Shown here: one piece after another, positions 20,987 to 32,632 of the stretch | Position numbering within the stretch: the first letter of the stretch is position 1 | How the letters are laid out: every line of letters starts with the position of its first letter | NCBI GenBank assembly: GCA_948567375.1 | Contig: OX419755.1 | Location: 44,893,001-44,957,000 of the forward strand | Direction: 5' to 3' | Length of the DNA: 64,000 bases | From: Lunularia cruciata | Taxonomy: Eukaryota > Streptophyta > Marchantiopsida > Lunulariales > Lunulariaceae | Notes under the pieces: generated by a model | Database searches by the model: none | The model's input: the letters and a program-made list of their open reading frames with translations, nothing else | What the model was told of the DNA's origin: nothing | Program-made: the position numbers and the translations under genes

Positions 20987-23721
20987 TATGACAACACAGC
21001 AAGTATCACTAGTATAACAACAAATTTTTGGTAATCAATGAAATAAAGTTTGTTCCCATAGAGATACAAATCAAAAATGTCCAAATACAAGGACAAATAG
21101 TAACAATCTCAGTTCTTCTTGGTTGCATCTTCAATCCACACCCAAAAGAAACCACACCCAAAAGAGAGTAACAAGCACTGATCATAGTCTTGTCACAAAT
21201 TAACACTCACTAATCACAACTCCATCAAATCTTTCCAAGAAAACTTGATTATGATGAGTCAAATCCTTCCAAAGATGGCTACTTCATTGCAAAGCACCTT
21301 TGCTTCAAAATTGTGCTCCATCCCTCCACTAAAGGCACAACGTCCTTGATCAAAATTTCTTTGCATCAACCTTACGCTGCACTCACAAAAATACTACAAA
21401 CACTACAATTCTTTGCAGATCTGTCAAGGCATTGCTTTGATTGCACTTCACTCAAGATCAAACACATAGAATGAAGACCAGTGCTACGGAGTCCAACATC
21501 CACCAAGCTCACTGACTTGCACTCCAAAATTTTCTCAACACTCACAAACACATATACACAAAATTGATACTCAGAATTAAGCTTAAGCAACAAGCATTGA
21601 ACTTAGCACTTTGCATTATCTATCGTTAGAAATTTGGAATATTAAACAAAAAAACACTATGATCACACTTTTTAAATAGTAGAGCAATCAACAAGTAGCT
21701 AATAACTATACCGTTCTACAACAACTTTACAAACCTTCTGATCCAAATAACAATGCACCTCTTCATATTTGCCTCTTCAAATCTCAAAATTGTTTCTACT
21801 CCAATCCGATGTCTACTTCTTCTTCAGCGTCCAGACCCAATGATCTTCTTATCACTTCTCCTTCTTTGGTTCTATCTAATTCTACTAAATCCTTTGCTAT
21901 CTCTACTATCTTTTCACTTTAAACTACAATTGCATTGGTGGGTAACTTATTTAACTCTTTCTCTCCTGACCCACTCTTCTCTAAAGTCTTAAATGTCAAA
22001 TCTGAAGACACTTGCACTCCTACTTCTGCAAATTTGGACTTCTTCTCCTCCTTCACACTACTCCAAAGCCTCTCTAACTCTAAGTTTGCTAAATCTAATC
22101 TGAGACTCACATTGTCTCCTACCTCAATTATCTTCCTACCTTCCCGTTCTCTCAACTGAATCAACAAAGTACTCATTTCTACATCTTTTGCTCTCCTCTT
22201 CTGAGTTTCCTGCACAAGCAATTTTAATTTGTGCAGTCTCACTTCCTCCTATCTTCCTTCAGACTCTATGCTTAGCATTGCCCGTAGTCTTCCAACAACT
22301 TCTCCTATTGCATTGATGCATAACCCAAGATTGTTTTGCCTTTAACTCTTCTTAGTACATCTTCAACTTGTCTTCATACTCAACTGCAAGCATCTTCTTG
22401 TCTTCAGCATACTGAGCACTTTGCATCTCAACACTCCTAACCAAGCCTCACAATCTTTCCTCCTCTTGGTGTTAGATTGCCAACTCCCTCTGCCATGCTT
22501 GATCTTTTCCGGTCGCACTCTTCTTCAGGCTCTCTAACTCTTGCTCCATCACAATTGCCATTGCTTTCACATGAATACTTTTGATGTGAACTTCATTGAC
22601 CTCCTCTTTCATCTTTGCAAGCAACACCGTCTGCTCTTTCAACTCTTTGGCTTGCTTGTGCACATCTCTCTTCCCCGCTTCTCAAAAATCTCTTGCAAGC
22701 TTTCTAAAGTCTTCTTTTTCAAGACTGCATCCACCTGAAGTTCCTCAACTTCTTCTTCTCTTTAGGTTATGGTCTTCTTCAATGTCTTCACTTCATCTAG
22801 CAGATACTTCAACATCTGCAACTCATTCTTTACCTTCATACAATCTTGCATGATTATCTCCTTCTACTATTTAGTAGCTCCAACAATGGAGTCACAATTT
22901 GTGTTAAGTATTTTACTCCCTCAAAGCCTTCTTTGTCTTTGGCTTTGTCTTCATACCTTGCTTCTTCTGCCAAAGCCTTCCCCCAAAGTCTTGATCTTTG
23001 TACCTTCAGCAATATTGCCTCCGAGCTTTCTTCTTCCTTATTGACTGAGCTCAAACTTGCAAGTACAACTATTATTGACTTCTTGGCTTTGCTTCCTTTT
23101 TGGTTGTCTGTCTTTGGCTCTGCATCCATCTCTTCCATGGCCAATTCTAAGCAAGGATTATCTCCTCCTTCCATACAATCAATCACCGCATGAAATGCCT
23201 CATCTTCTTCCACTTTAGTCGATTGCTCTTCCTCTTCATCATCACTCTCACTTCCAAATTCCTCACTCTATAGTGTGAGCTTGGCTTCTTTTGATTCTAC
23301 TCCTCTAGACTTTGTTTCTCCTTTAGACTCTTTGCCGATGTCTCCTCCTTCACCGCCTTCTTACCTCATGGATTGAGTCTTTGGGTCTTTTGTTGTGGTT
23401 GGGGCAATACTACATCTTTGGGTTTAGTCCGCTTCTTTGTCTTTGGACTTCTTCCTTCCACCGTCTCCTTCCATCTTGTTCTGAATGAAGTGCTCATTGT
23501 TGGCTCGCAATTGTAACATACATTAATGCTCCTCTTCATTTGCTTCTTGTCCTAGATCAAGATGGAAATGTGACACTATGCAATGCCTCTCCTCTGTTGT
23601 TAGCAAATTTAAACCAAAGTAGAAGTGCGTTGCAAACGGTGCAAAGTAATGTGGAGGCAAATTGGTTTTCCAATTGACAATCAACTACCTTGTTTGCTAG
23701 TGGAAGCACTTTGCCCAGTTC
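20987..23721 (-). mobile_element. Coiled-coil-coding repeat, 3' part (copy 1)
   Basis: Together with 31,545-32,617 this is one inserted repeat of about 3.8 kb, later split by the OTA element. The left end TATGACAAC matches copy 2 at 39,037. The minus strand from about 23,490 holds a decayed protein starting MSTSFRTRWKETVEGRSPK, lysine and glutamate rich, then heptad-like stretches (HKQAKELKEQTVLLAKMKEE at 22,663; VGDNVSLRLDLANLELERL near 22,110; TLEKSGSGEKELNKLP near 21,955). The last 650 bp (21,000-21,650) are non-coding and shared with copy 2. No RT or transposase was found. Its mode of movement is unknown. Confidence 0.5.
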
Positions 23722-24413
23722 TGTGAGCCGGCCTGTCTCTCACTCAGGATGAACCTCTGATGGCTATTATGGTAGCGCACCATGGACTAAGAAGGCAAGG
23801 AACCCCAACTCCATCATACTCCTCCAAGGCTAACACTCCAAGACTCAAGACATAGCTCACTAGAGAACTCAATGAGAGAGAGATAGTTGCAAATGAAAGG
23901 ATGATGAGTACCTCCTCACCCCTTGTTTATATACTTGTGAAATAGTTACGTACCAAAGTTACTAATTACCATAGTAACTCAAGTTACTAGACTAAAAGTC
24001 AAGTCAAGTCAAAAAGTAGAAAGGAATATCCATTCACATGGGCATATTCCCCTAAGCATGTGGTCTTATCTTGATCCAACCACTAAGTCAAGGATTCCTT
24101 CACATGGGCTATCCTTGGACTAAAGAAGAATCCAAAACAAAAAGGCTTGCGGGCCCAAGAGTTCTCAACTCTTTCCTCAAAGCCAAACACCTAGGAATAA
24201 TACCAAGTCAACACACTAAAATCCAAAATAGTGGTGCTCATGTTTTCTACTTCCTCTAAAGTAAGGTCCCCTATATCTGAGCTATGACTAACTTTAGCTA
24301 ACCATGACTAATATAGAACCATCCTTTATCTCTATATAAATAATATCTCTCAAATACTTGTAATACCAAGCTAAATATCACAATACCACACACATGCACA
24401 AATGGGTGTTACA
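23722..24413 (-). repeat. 3' LTR of the OTA element
   Basis: 692 bp. On the minus strand TGTAACACCC ... CGGCTCACA. It follows the purine-rich GAGGGTAAA at the end of the internal region. Against the partner LTR I count about a dozen substitutions plus one 1-bp indel. Confidence 0.9.
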
Positions 24414-24461
24414 TTTACCCTCGGACTAAGTTTTCACTTTGTCCTCAAAGTGAAGGTCTCT

Positions 24462-26117
24462 CTACCTTCTATGGTACATCTTCAACTTATCATGGTTAAT
24501 CCTATCAAAGTGTCTTCCTCCCAACTCCTTGAGATCATAGGTGTAATTGCCCCACACCTTCTCTACTATGAAAGGTCCAAAGTACTTAGGCAAAAACTTC
24601 TTTTGCACTCTCTTGAATCGAATGGAATCAAACAACATTACCCAATCACCTTTTTTGAAAGGCTCCACCTTCTTCTTGCCTTGCCTCTTGTCATAGCTCT
24701 CCTTTGGTTTCCTTTGGGCTTGCTCCACTCGAACCATAGCAACTGCTCTTGCCTCTTCCAACTCCATGAGTTGATCCTTCCTTGACTTCTCTGCATCACT
24801 TCCTTGTGCTTTCTTCAATATCCTATGAATGCTTTGGAAGGTAGGAAGATCAAAGTGAATAGGTAAGGTAGACTCAATACCATACACCAATTGGAATGGA
24901 GAATATCCGGTGGAAGTCTTCATGGTTGTCCTATACTCCCACAAAACTGCATGAATCCTCTTGTCCCAATGATGTTTAGCCCCCTCCATTTCTGCATCTT
25001 TGGCCAACATCATGCACAAGGTCTGATTGGTTCTCTCTGCCAAGCCATTGGAATTTGGCTTATAGGATGTAGTTACTCTATGTGTGATAGAGAAATGTCG
25101 TAGCATGGCTGTAGTAATGCTTCCTGTAAACTCTCCTCCTCTATCAGAAACCAACTCCAAAGGGCATCCAAACCTAGTGATAATGCGTTCATAAAGAAAT
25201 CTACCCACTTCATCTTCATTCTTGTCCCTCAATGGTCTAGCCTCAACCCACTTGGTAAGGTAATCAGTAACTACCACAATGTACCGATTGTTCCTTGGGG
25301 TTCTATTGAGAGGTCCTACAAAATCAATTCCCCACTTCTCAAAAGGTCCTAGCAATGGAATTGATCTAAGTGGTGGAGTGGATGTAGACTTTCTAGCAAA
25401 ATCTTGACAAACATGACAAGTTTTGCAATAATCAAGACAATCCTTGAAAATCCCTCTCCAATGGTAACCTACATCTAGAATCTTGAAAGCAATCACCTTT
25501 CCTGCAAAGTGTCCTCCACATACTAAACCTTCATGAAACTCCTTTATGAGTAGAATAGACTCTTCCTTACCCACTGCTCTCCGAAGTAGACCATCTGCTC
25601 CTTGGTGAAAAAGAATATCCTCCACCATTGTGTAAGGTCTAGATCTTGCTGCAAGGGCCTTCCTCTCCCTAGCATGCATCCCTTCTGGATAGTTACCTCT
25701 TGTCACAAAATCCACAATCTCCTTGTACTCCATTGGAATCTCTTGAGTGACTGAGATTGTCATGAGCTCCTCATCCGGGAAGGAATCATCTACTGGCTCA
25801 TCTCCATCATGATCATAGGCTCTAGATAACAAATCAGCATTTGCATGTTTCTTTCCTGGCCTATCCTCAATTGTGTAGTCATACTCAGACAAGAGTATCA
25901 TCCACCTTGCTAGTCTCCCTTCAACATTAGGCTTGTTAAAGATGTACTTCAAAGCCTTGTGATCCGTGCCAATTGTGGCTTTCCCTCCAATCAAGTAGTG
26001 TCTAAACTTCTTGAGACCAAAGATCATTGCCAACCCTTCTCTCTCCGTGACAGAGTAGTTCTTCTCTGCTGAAACCATCTGCCTACTAGCATAAGCTATT
26101 GGATGATCATGCCCATC
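24462..26117 (-). pseudogene. OTA pol, C-terminal half: RNase H end and integrase
   Basis: A 538-codon open frame from 26,078, continuous with the upstream pol frame but for one TAA at 26,118-26,120. It starts in the RNase H (REGLAMIFGLKKFRHYL; TDHKALKYIF; HANADLLSRA). The integrase has the HHCC module (GGHFAGK, YHWRGIFKDCLDYCKTCHVC) and the D,D-35-E triad: GIDFVGP, LVSDRGGEF, NSNGLAERTNQ. The C-terminal GDWVMLFDSIRF and KYFGPFIVEKVWGNYTYDL form the GPF/Y module. No chromodomain follows. All catalytic residues look intact. Confidence 0.9.
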
Positions 26118-28328
26118 TTAGTCTAATTGACTAAGAGTGCATCCTATTGCTACATTAGAAGCATCAATGTAGAGGATGAAAGGCTTACTCCAATCAGGTT
26201 TAGCAAGAATTGGAGCTACAACAAGGGATTGCTTGAGCTCCTCAAAAGCTTTGAGAGCCTCCTTGTCTTCCAAAATCACCATGTAATCTACACCCTTCTT
26301 CATGTAGATGGTCAATGCATAAGCCTTGTTGGAAAATGAGAAGATGAACCTCCTATAGTACCCAACCATTCCCAAGAATTGGCGTAACTTTGTCAAGCTT
26401 GAAGGGAATGGAAGGTCTGAGATTTTCCTCACCTTCTCAGGATCAACTGCTATTCCATCCTTGGAGATGATGTGCCCCAAAAGTAGACCTTCTTCACATC
26501 CAAAAATGCACTTCTCTGGGTTGAGTGATGCATTTGCCTCATCCAAGCGTTGCACGACTTTGATTAGGTGCTCAAAGTGCTCCTCCTTGCTCCCATAGAC
26601 ACAAAAGTCATCAATGAAATCTCTCACAAATTTCCCAATGAAAGGTTCAAATACCTTGTTCATGAACCGTTGGAATGTGGCTGGAGCATTGCAAAGCCCA
26701 AAAGGCATGACCTTGAAAGCGTAAGTTCCCCAAGGTGTGGTGAATGTGGTGAGTTGTTGATGCTCTGGTGCAATCTTGATTTGGTTATATCCACTATAAC
26801 CATCTCCAAAACTATACCTCTCATGACCTGCAACCTCCTCCAAGATCTCATCAATGAATGGCAATGGGTAGTAGTCCTTCTTGGTAACAACATTGAGCTT
26901 CTTGTAATCCACACATACCCGAAGCTTGCCATTCTTTTTCTTCACAATGACAATTGGAGACACCCATTCTGAATTCTCCACCTCAAAGATAAATCCAGCC
27001 TCCTTGAGCTTATCAATCTCCTCCTTCACAACCAAAGATATTGGTGGGCTAATGCGACGTTGCTTTTGGCGGATTGGTCTTACATGTGACTCCACCTCTA
27101 TCTTGTGCTCCTCCAAGGTGACTTCCTTCAAATCCTTGTAACTAAAAGCAAACACATGGATGAACTTGCGGAAAATCTCCTCAAATCTCACCTTCTCCTC
27201 CTTGGTAACATTTGGGCCATACTTGAGGATAGATAACCTTCTCTCTACCTCCTCAAGTGTCAATGGTGATTTATCTGGGTCCTTCAAAACCTCTGGCTTA
27301 GGTGCAAAATCCATAGCACACAAAGGATACACATCTGAATCAGATTCAGATTCATCCTCCTCCGTGGAAGTCTCCTCTTCCATGCTTGTGTCCACACCTG
27401 AAGCTCCTTCTTCAGAATCTGATTCCCAATAATCAGAAGATGGGGTATCTGAATGTGAAGTGTTGGTGGTGTTAGTCATAGGAACAGTGACTCTATGGTT
27501 TGATGGCCCAATCCTCAAGTACCCTTTGTGCCATCGATCAGTTGTGCGTGTTGCTCTCAACCATGGCCTCCCAAGAAGTAAGTCATAGCTTGAATCCTTC
27601 AAGACTTGGAAAGTCATGAGATTTTGAACTCCCATAACTGAAACTACCACCTTATCCATCACCCCTACTGGTCGAACTTGTTGCTTGTTTGCCATGCTCA
27701 CCACAAATGTTGAAGGTCTTGAGTGTATCATACCCAACTTCTTCATCACCCTTTCTGACATGGCATTCACTGCTGATCCTCCATCAACCAATGCATCCTT
27801 GATGTTGTGACCATTCACTCTCACATCAATCTTGGAGGCATATTCACAAGCCTCCCATGGTGCTGGCTTGGCATCCACCACCCCCATTGATACTGGAACT
27901 TTTGCCTTCTTCCTCTTCTTGCTCCTTGTAGAACTCAAACCACCTCTAAGCTCCTTTCTCAAGGTAGGGTTCAAAGCAATTAATTGGCCCACTGTGATGT
28001 TAGCCTTGTGACTACCAACATCCTCCAACACATTGTAGTTCCATTGTTGCTTTGAGATCAAGAAGTCCTCCATCCCCAACTTCTTCCTTGGAGTCTTTGT
28101 TGTTGATGGTGTTGAGGTGCGAGTGCTCCTAGTAAACATAGGAGTATCCTTGCTTGAAGTAAATCCTTGAGAAGAGTGAACATCCTCTACAAAACGAGCT
28201 CTCTTCTTCTCTTGTGCCAAAAGCTCCAAATTAAGACCCTTGGAGTTTGAGCACTCTCCCTTCTCATACTTGCTCTCAACCACATCTATGGATGCTATCT
28301 CCTTACCTTTGTTGGGATTAGGAGCCAC
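26118..28328 (-). pseudogene. OTA pol, N-terminal half: protease, RT and RNase H start
   Basis: 736 open codons. First a linker, then a protease with ALVDGGSAVNAM as catalytic loop (near residue 185) and a DLLLGRPWL flap end. An acidic spacer (TSMEEETSTEEDESESDSDV) follows. The RT has KKKNGKLRVCVDYKKLN, FGDGYSGYNQIKIAPEH, KVMPFGLCNAPATFQRFMN and the catalytic FIDDF. YIDASNVAIGCTLSQLD begins RNase H and the frame ends there at a TAA, where related elements read on into DGHDHPIAYASRQM, which here continues in frame. A single base change explains the break. The start overlaps the gag frame by 34 bp, so gag and pol are joined by a frameshift. Confidence 0.9.
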
Positions 28329-29286
28329 TTGGGTTTCACTACCTCCCTCTTTCCCTCTATTGGCTCCCTCATAACCCCTTCCTCATGGTAAGTGGAATTT
28401 GGGCAATTCCTTTGGATATGACCTCTTCCTCCACAACCAAAAAAATTTCTATCATTGAAATTGTTGGCTGGTTGGCCTCCTCTATATGGATAGTTTCCAT
28501 AACTCCTAGGCCCTCTCCCTACATTCTGATCCACCTCTCTCTTCTCCCATAGTTGCATCACATTGATCTTGAGATCCGCAAGTTGTTCTGTGATGGTTTG
28601 GAGTGGATCTTTTGGTGGAGGTGCAAGAACTGGAGCAACTACTACTTGTGGTGCAACCCTTGTCACCAAAGTATCAGAAGTTCCACCATACTTGTAGCCT
28701 TGAGGAGGATGCACAACCTCCTTCACCACCAAATCACTCTCATCCCCTTCCAAACTCTCCTCCATACGAATTGCGATCTTGATAGCTTCAACCTTGGAAG
28801 AAGGTTTCTCATATCTCACCTTGCTTCTAATTTGTGGTCTCAATCCTCCCACAAAATTCTTGGTGAGCATGGCCCCTATGCCAATCATTGTAGTGTCCAC
28901 ATCATCCCTACTCTTCCTCAACACTATAAAAATCTGGACTCCAACTTTTCCACTCTTTCCACATAGACTCTCACTTTCTCTCCATCTCCTTGCTTGAGAA
29001 ATGTAACCTCACTCATCAATCTCTCATAACTCTCATCAAGAAGAAAGTTCTCAATGAATGCTGAAGTCAGAGTCTCCCAAGACTCCTCTTCCCCCTCTCT
29101 CCTCTCTCTCTTTTGGTATTTTGACTCATACCATGTAAATGTTGCATCCTCAAAGAAATCTGGTAATAATGAGGCCCACTCATTCTTCCTCCTCTCATTG
29201 TTTCCTATGCAAGCTCTCTTGAAGTCTCCCACAAAGGCCTCCACATCTTCTCCATCCTTGCCAAAGAAAATTGGAAGTTTTCCCAT
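28295..29286 (-). pseudogene. OTA gag, split by one frameshift
   Basis: The N-terminal part (29,286-28,924, MGKLPIFFGKDGEDVEAFVG) has the capsid fold signature ATFTWYESKYQKRER and LTSAFIENFLL. It runs out of frame at a T-rich spot near 28,930, and the sequence continues as LRKSRDDVDTTMIGIGAML at 28,924-28,295. The zinc knuckle reads FFGCGGRGHIQRNC: the first Cys of CX2CX4HX4C is Phe, one base from a Cys codon. Gag would assemble the particle. With frameshift and damaged knuckle it is probably inactive. Confidence 0.85.
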
Positions 29287-29520
29287 CTTAACCCCTCACT
29301 ATCTTTCTTTTCTTTCAAATTTTTTTTCTCTTTTCTTTTCTCTCACTTTATTACTAATAGAGTATATACATGACTAACACCATCTGAGAATAATCCACTC
29401 TAGGGAAAACAAAAGGTTCTGGTTGCTCCAAGATTTCTATAGCAACATCAAATCCTAGAGTGCATATTAATCTAACTCTCATGGATAGTTTATCCATAAG
29501 TTGAAAGATTATCTCCATCA

Positions 29521-29994
29521 CTAATCTTGAGAACTAGCTGATGAAGGTGGTAGTATTTTTGTAGCTGTACTAAGACTCTCTCCAAGATCCTTAACCAAAG
29601 TTACCAAAAGTGCTTTTACTCCACTACACTCATGTCCTTTTGGAAGTCCTTCAACTCCACAAACCTCACACAACTCCTTGGTCTTAGATCTTCTCCCTCT
29701 CAATCTTGGTGAAGAAGGTCCAACATGCAAACCCAAGTCAAGTAAGCCTCTCCTTTCCCTCAATCTCTTGCTCTCAAAGGTCAATGGACATGAACTTGCC
29801 TTATGTCCCTTCTCTCCACATAGAAAGCACTTAGACTCACTCTTTCCTCCAAGTGGTGTAGGTTTTTGGATCCTCTCAATACTCTCTTCAAATTCTATTG
29901 TAAACTCTCTTTTACTCAAATCAACCCCTACAATCACCTCAAACCCTTGGGTAACCTTGCATAATCTCAATTTCCACTCTTGATGACCCTCCAT
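29521..29994 (-). CDS. Extra zinc-knuckle ORF upstream of OTA gag
   Basis: 157 codons, open, starting MEGHQEWKLRLCKVTQGFEV. It has a perfect knuckle CFLCGEKGHKASSC (CX2CX4HX4C) near residues 82-95 and a second Cys/His cluster CEVCGVEGLPKGHEC near 137-151. It lies between the LTR and gag, where gypsy elements usually have only leader. Upstream, in another frame, VTYWLGDLSDIVRKGQ and ICRVEISCMRSL hint that it is the end of a longer protein resembling the zinc-knuckle proteins of plant LINE ORF1 or Gag. Captured host or LINE sequence is one explanation. Function unknown. Confidence 0.55.
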   Translation of the reverse strand: MEGHQEWKLRLCKVTQGFEVIVGVDLSKREFTIEFEESIERIQKPTPLGGKSESKCFLCGEKGHKASSCPLTFESKRLRERRGLLDLGLHVGPSSPRLRGRRSKTKELCEVCGVEGLPKGHECSGVKALLVTLVKDLGESLSTATKILPPSSASSQD

Positions 29995-30641
29995 GTTCCC
30001 AAGATGAATCTAAACACTCAAACATGCTTTTTTGTTGATCTCAAACTTCTCATGCATGAGATCTCCACTCTGCAGAATTGACCCTTCCTCACAATGTCAC
30101 TCAAATCTCCCAACCAATATGTCACAGTCCTTTGAAATTTTTCACACTTAATAACAACTCCAGGGAGTCCCTCCTTGCAAACTTTCAGATCTTTTCATCA
30201 AGCCATTTGGCCTAGACACCTTTCTATTCAGCACCCATATTTCAGATTGGTCTGAAAACCACCACCCTCACTTCAAAAACTCATTTCTCCCTGCGCAAGA
30301 ACGATCTCTCTCTAATTTTTGTGGCAGCAGGTAGGATACAATGCACTGAATTCTCTTGGAAATTTTCAGGACAATTCACTGAAAATTGAAGAAATGGCAG
30401 ACTCTGTACAATTTTCTAGAGAGCATGCAGTTGCGGGAGCACTTTACCCTATCAACTTTCAAAAATTCTAGCCCAGTACGCATAGAAGCTCTCACAATAA
30501 TTTCAAGTGTGCTAACTGAAAGATAACCCAAGATATCATGTGTAGAAATCTCAAGTCCAGATCTCAAACTTGAGATTTTGCCCAAAATCACCTTAATCCC
30601 CAAAATCTGCAATCCACCTCACACAATCTCTCCAATTCCTC

Positions 30642-30875
30642 TCATGTGTACAAGATGTACAAAATCACCTCAAAGACATCATAATGAACTACAGGGTATA
30701 CAAATGGATCTTGGTTCTCTAACATAAGTTCAGCTCTCTCCTCTCCTAATGTTCTCTCCAAGTGAGCTCTCATAGCCTCCTTCTGCTTAATGTAGAATTG
30801 GACGCTGAACATTATCTTGCCTTCTAGAGAGGTCCCGACAACGGAACCAAAAATGTGAGCCGACCTGTCTCTCAC
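30642..30875 (-). other. Reading frame over the OTA LTR-leader border, kept in two copies
   Basis: 77 open codons reading MRDRSAHIFGSVVGTSLEGK and on through LERTLGEERAELMLENQDPF, starting inside the LTR and crossing the primer site. The old fragment at 1507-1731 keeps the same frame open with mostly conservative replacements (E/D, K/R, I/V). It could be a short leader peptide or chance. No domain recognised. Confidence 0.3.
30832..30849 (-). promoter_or_regulatory. Primer binding site of the OTA element
   Basis: The minus strand reads TGGTTCCGTTGTCGGGAC four bases inside the LTR. It resembles the tRNA-Asp site known from Athila/Tat elements (TGGCGCCGTTGCCGGGGA) with several changes. Which tRNA is used needs comparison with the species' own tRNA set. 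Confidence 0.6.
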
Positions 30876-31544
30876 TCAGGATGAACCTCTGATGGCTATT
30901 ATGGTAGCGCACCATGGACTAAGAAGGCAAGGAACCCCAACTCCATCATACTCCTCCAAGGCTAACACTCCAAGACTCAAGACATTGCTCACTAGAGAAC
31001 TCAATGAGAGAGAGATAGTTGCAAATGAAAGGATGATGAGTACCTCCTCACCCCTTGTTTATATACTTGTGAAATAGTTACGTACCAAAGTTACTAATTA
31101 CCATAGTAACTCAAGTTACTAGACTAAAAGTCAAGTAAAGTCAAAAAGTAGAAAGGAATATCCATTCACATGGGCATATTCCCCTAAGCATGTGGTCTTA
31201 TCTTGCCCAACCACTAAGTCAAGGATTCCTTCACATGGGCTATCCTTGGACTAAAGAAGAATCCAAAACAAAAAGGCTTGCGGGCCCAAGAGTTCTTAAC
31301 TCTTTCCTCAAAGCCAAACACCTAGGAATAATACCAAGTCAACACACTAAAATCCAAAATAGTGGTGCTCATCTTTTCTACTTCCTCTAAAGTAAGGTCC
31401 CATCTATCTTAGCTATGACTAACTTTAGCTAACCATGACTAATAGAGAACCATCCTTTATCTCTATATAAATAATATCTCTTAAGTACTTGTAATACCAA
31501 GCTAAATATCACAATACCACACACATGCACAAATGGGTGTTACA
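30854..31544 (-). repeat. 5' LTR of the OTA element
   Basis: 691 bp, TG...CA ended. Flanked on the outer side by GTTC, also present outside the other LTR (23,718-23,721 and 31,545-31,548). A TATTTATATAGAG box is visible on the minus strand about 70-90 bp from the LTR start. Confidence 0.9.
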
Positions 31545-32617
31545 GTTCACCTTCACTCCTGCAAACATTTGGTGGAAGAAGAATTCCTGCTACATGTTCA
31601 CATATGTCATTCTTTTGGGTTTGAACATAGCCATGATTGCTCCCACAATGCTCCGCTTGATTGGATCTTGATAGGACTCCACTTTGTAGCCATTGTTAGT
31701 CCGCGGGGCAAAGAATGAGTTTCTGAGTTTTGCAATCTCCTCTGCAGCATCACTTCCAATAGAAGGTGACCCCAATTGCTTCTCCTGCTTCCCTCCCCAA
31801 TACTAACCTCTAATCTGACTCAGTCCATCAAGCCAAATTTCCTCGCTTCCCTTTGACTTTGGAGCCTTCCTCACAATTATTGGCAGCTATCTCTACCATG
31901 ATGCCTAGGAAACTGAAATTCTAGTTCTATGCCAGGAATTTAATCCAAAGCCTATTCAAGACCTTGATCCTAGCTATGACATCTAATCTCTGAATTGCAA
32001 AACTCCTCACCGCGAGTGCATTCTTAGTCTTCTTTGCAATGATTTGCTCTCTAATTCTTTGGCACTGAAAAACTATCCCCTCTCCTACACACAACACTCT
32101 AACCCCTTCTAGACTTTGGAAAATTTCACTCTCAATTGGCTTCTTGACACACATTACTACAGGATGACTTCTCAGAGGAATAGGATATCTGCTTGACATG
32201 TTTGATTTCCTCCTATGCATTGCAATTTTATAGTATCTTGAAGCGTAGTCATTCTTTAGTCAATTTCAAAATTGACCCCACTTCTTTTGCGTGTTAGTTT
32301 CTTGTCACTCTCAAGGTATTCTTCTCTTGCCTCCACCGTTTCTTGAAGTGTACTTTCTTGCCCAGCTTGACACGTAGAAAGGTTGTTACACTGTCTTTGT
32401 ATTGGCCTTTGCTTCCCAGCCCAAAGACAATCTCCTTTGGATTTATCTCTTTGTAACCCCATCCAAGTATTTTCTGTTCCCAACCCCATGTCAACTTCTT
32501 TAGGTTTACTCCAAAGACACATAAGTCCTTCTTTGCTTTGTAATTTGGCTTCCTCAATACTCTTCTTCTTCAAAACATCAACACAACAAAACAAAACAAA
32601 AAAATGTGGGTACCACA
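31545..32617 (-). mobile_element. Coiled-coil-coding repeat, 5' part (copy 1)
   Basis: Continuation of 20,987-23,721 on the far side of the OTA element. The right end CCACA matches copy 2 at 40,961. The minus strand reads a decayed protein in several frames: KSIEEAKLQSKEGLMCLW (32,570-), then MSSRYPIPLRSHPVVMCVKK with IREQIIAKKTKNALAVRSF (32,200-31,930), then IGSDAAEEIAKLRNSFFAPR and DPIKRSIVGAIMAMFKPKR (31,770-31,590), ending FAGVKVN at the OTA insertion. Flanks AAATC (20,982-20,986) and TAATC (32,618-32,622) look like a slightly decayed target duplication. Family not recognised. Confidence 0.45.
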
Positions 32618-32632
32618 TAATCATCCCAAGTT

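Larger units (their letters stand above)
23722..31544 (-). mobile_element. OTA (Athila/Tat-like) Ty3/gypsy element, nearly intact
   Basis: A 7.8-kb element with two LTRs of about 98 percent identity by eye, a primer site, an extra zinc-knuckle ORF, gag and pol. It lacks a chromodomain, and its RT carries DGYSGYNQI and FIDDFCVYG, typical of the OTA branch rather than chromoviruses. It sits inside the coiled-coil repeat. When it and one GTTC repeat are removed the host reading GVKVN-WAKCF joins in frame. pol carries a single stop between RT and RNase H and gag one frameshift. It is the youngest large insertion in the nest. Confidence 0.92.

Noticed and set aside
24402-27432. Several plus-strand frames of 70-134 codons
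   Set aside because: They are shadows of the OTA pol frames on the minus strand.
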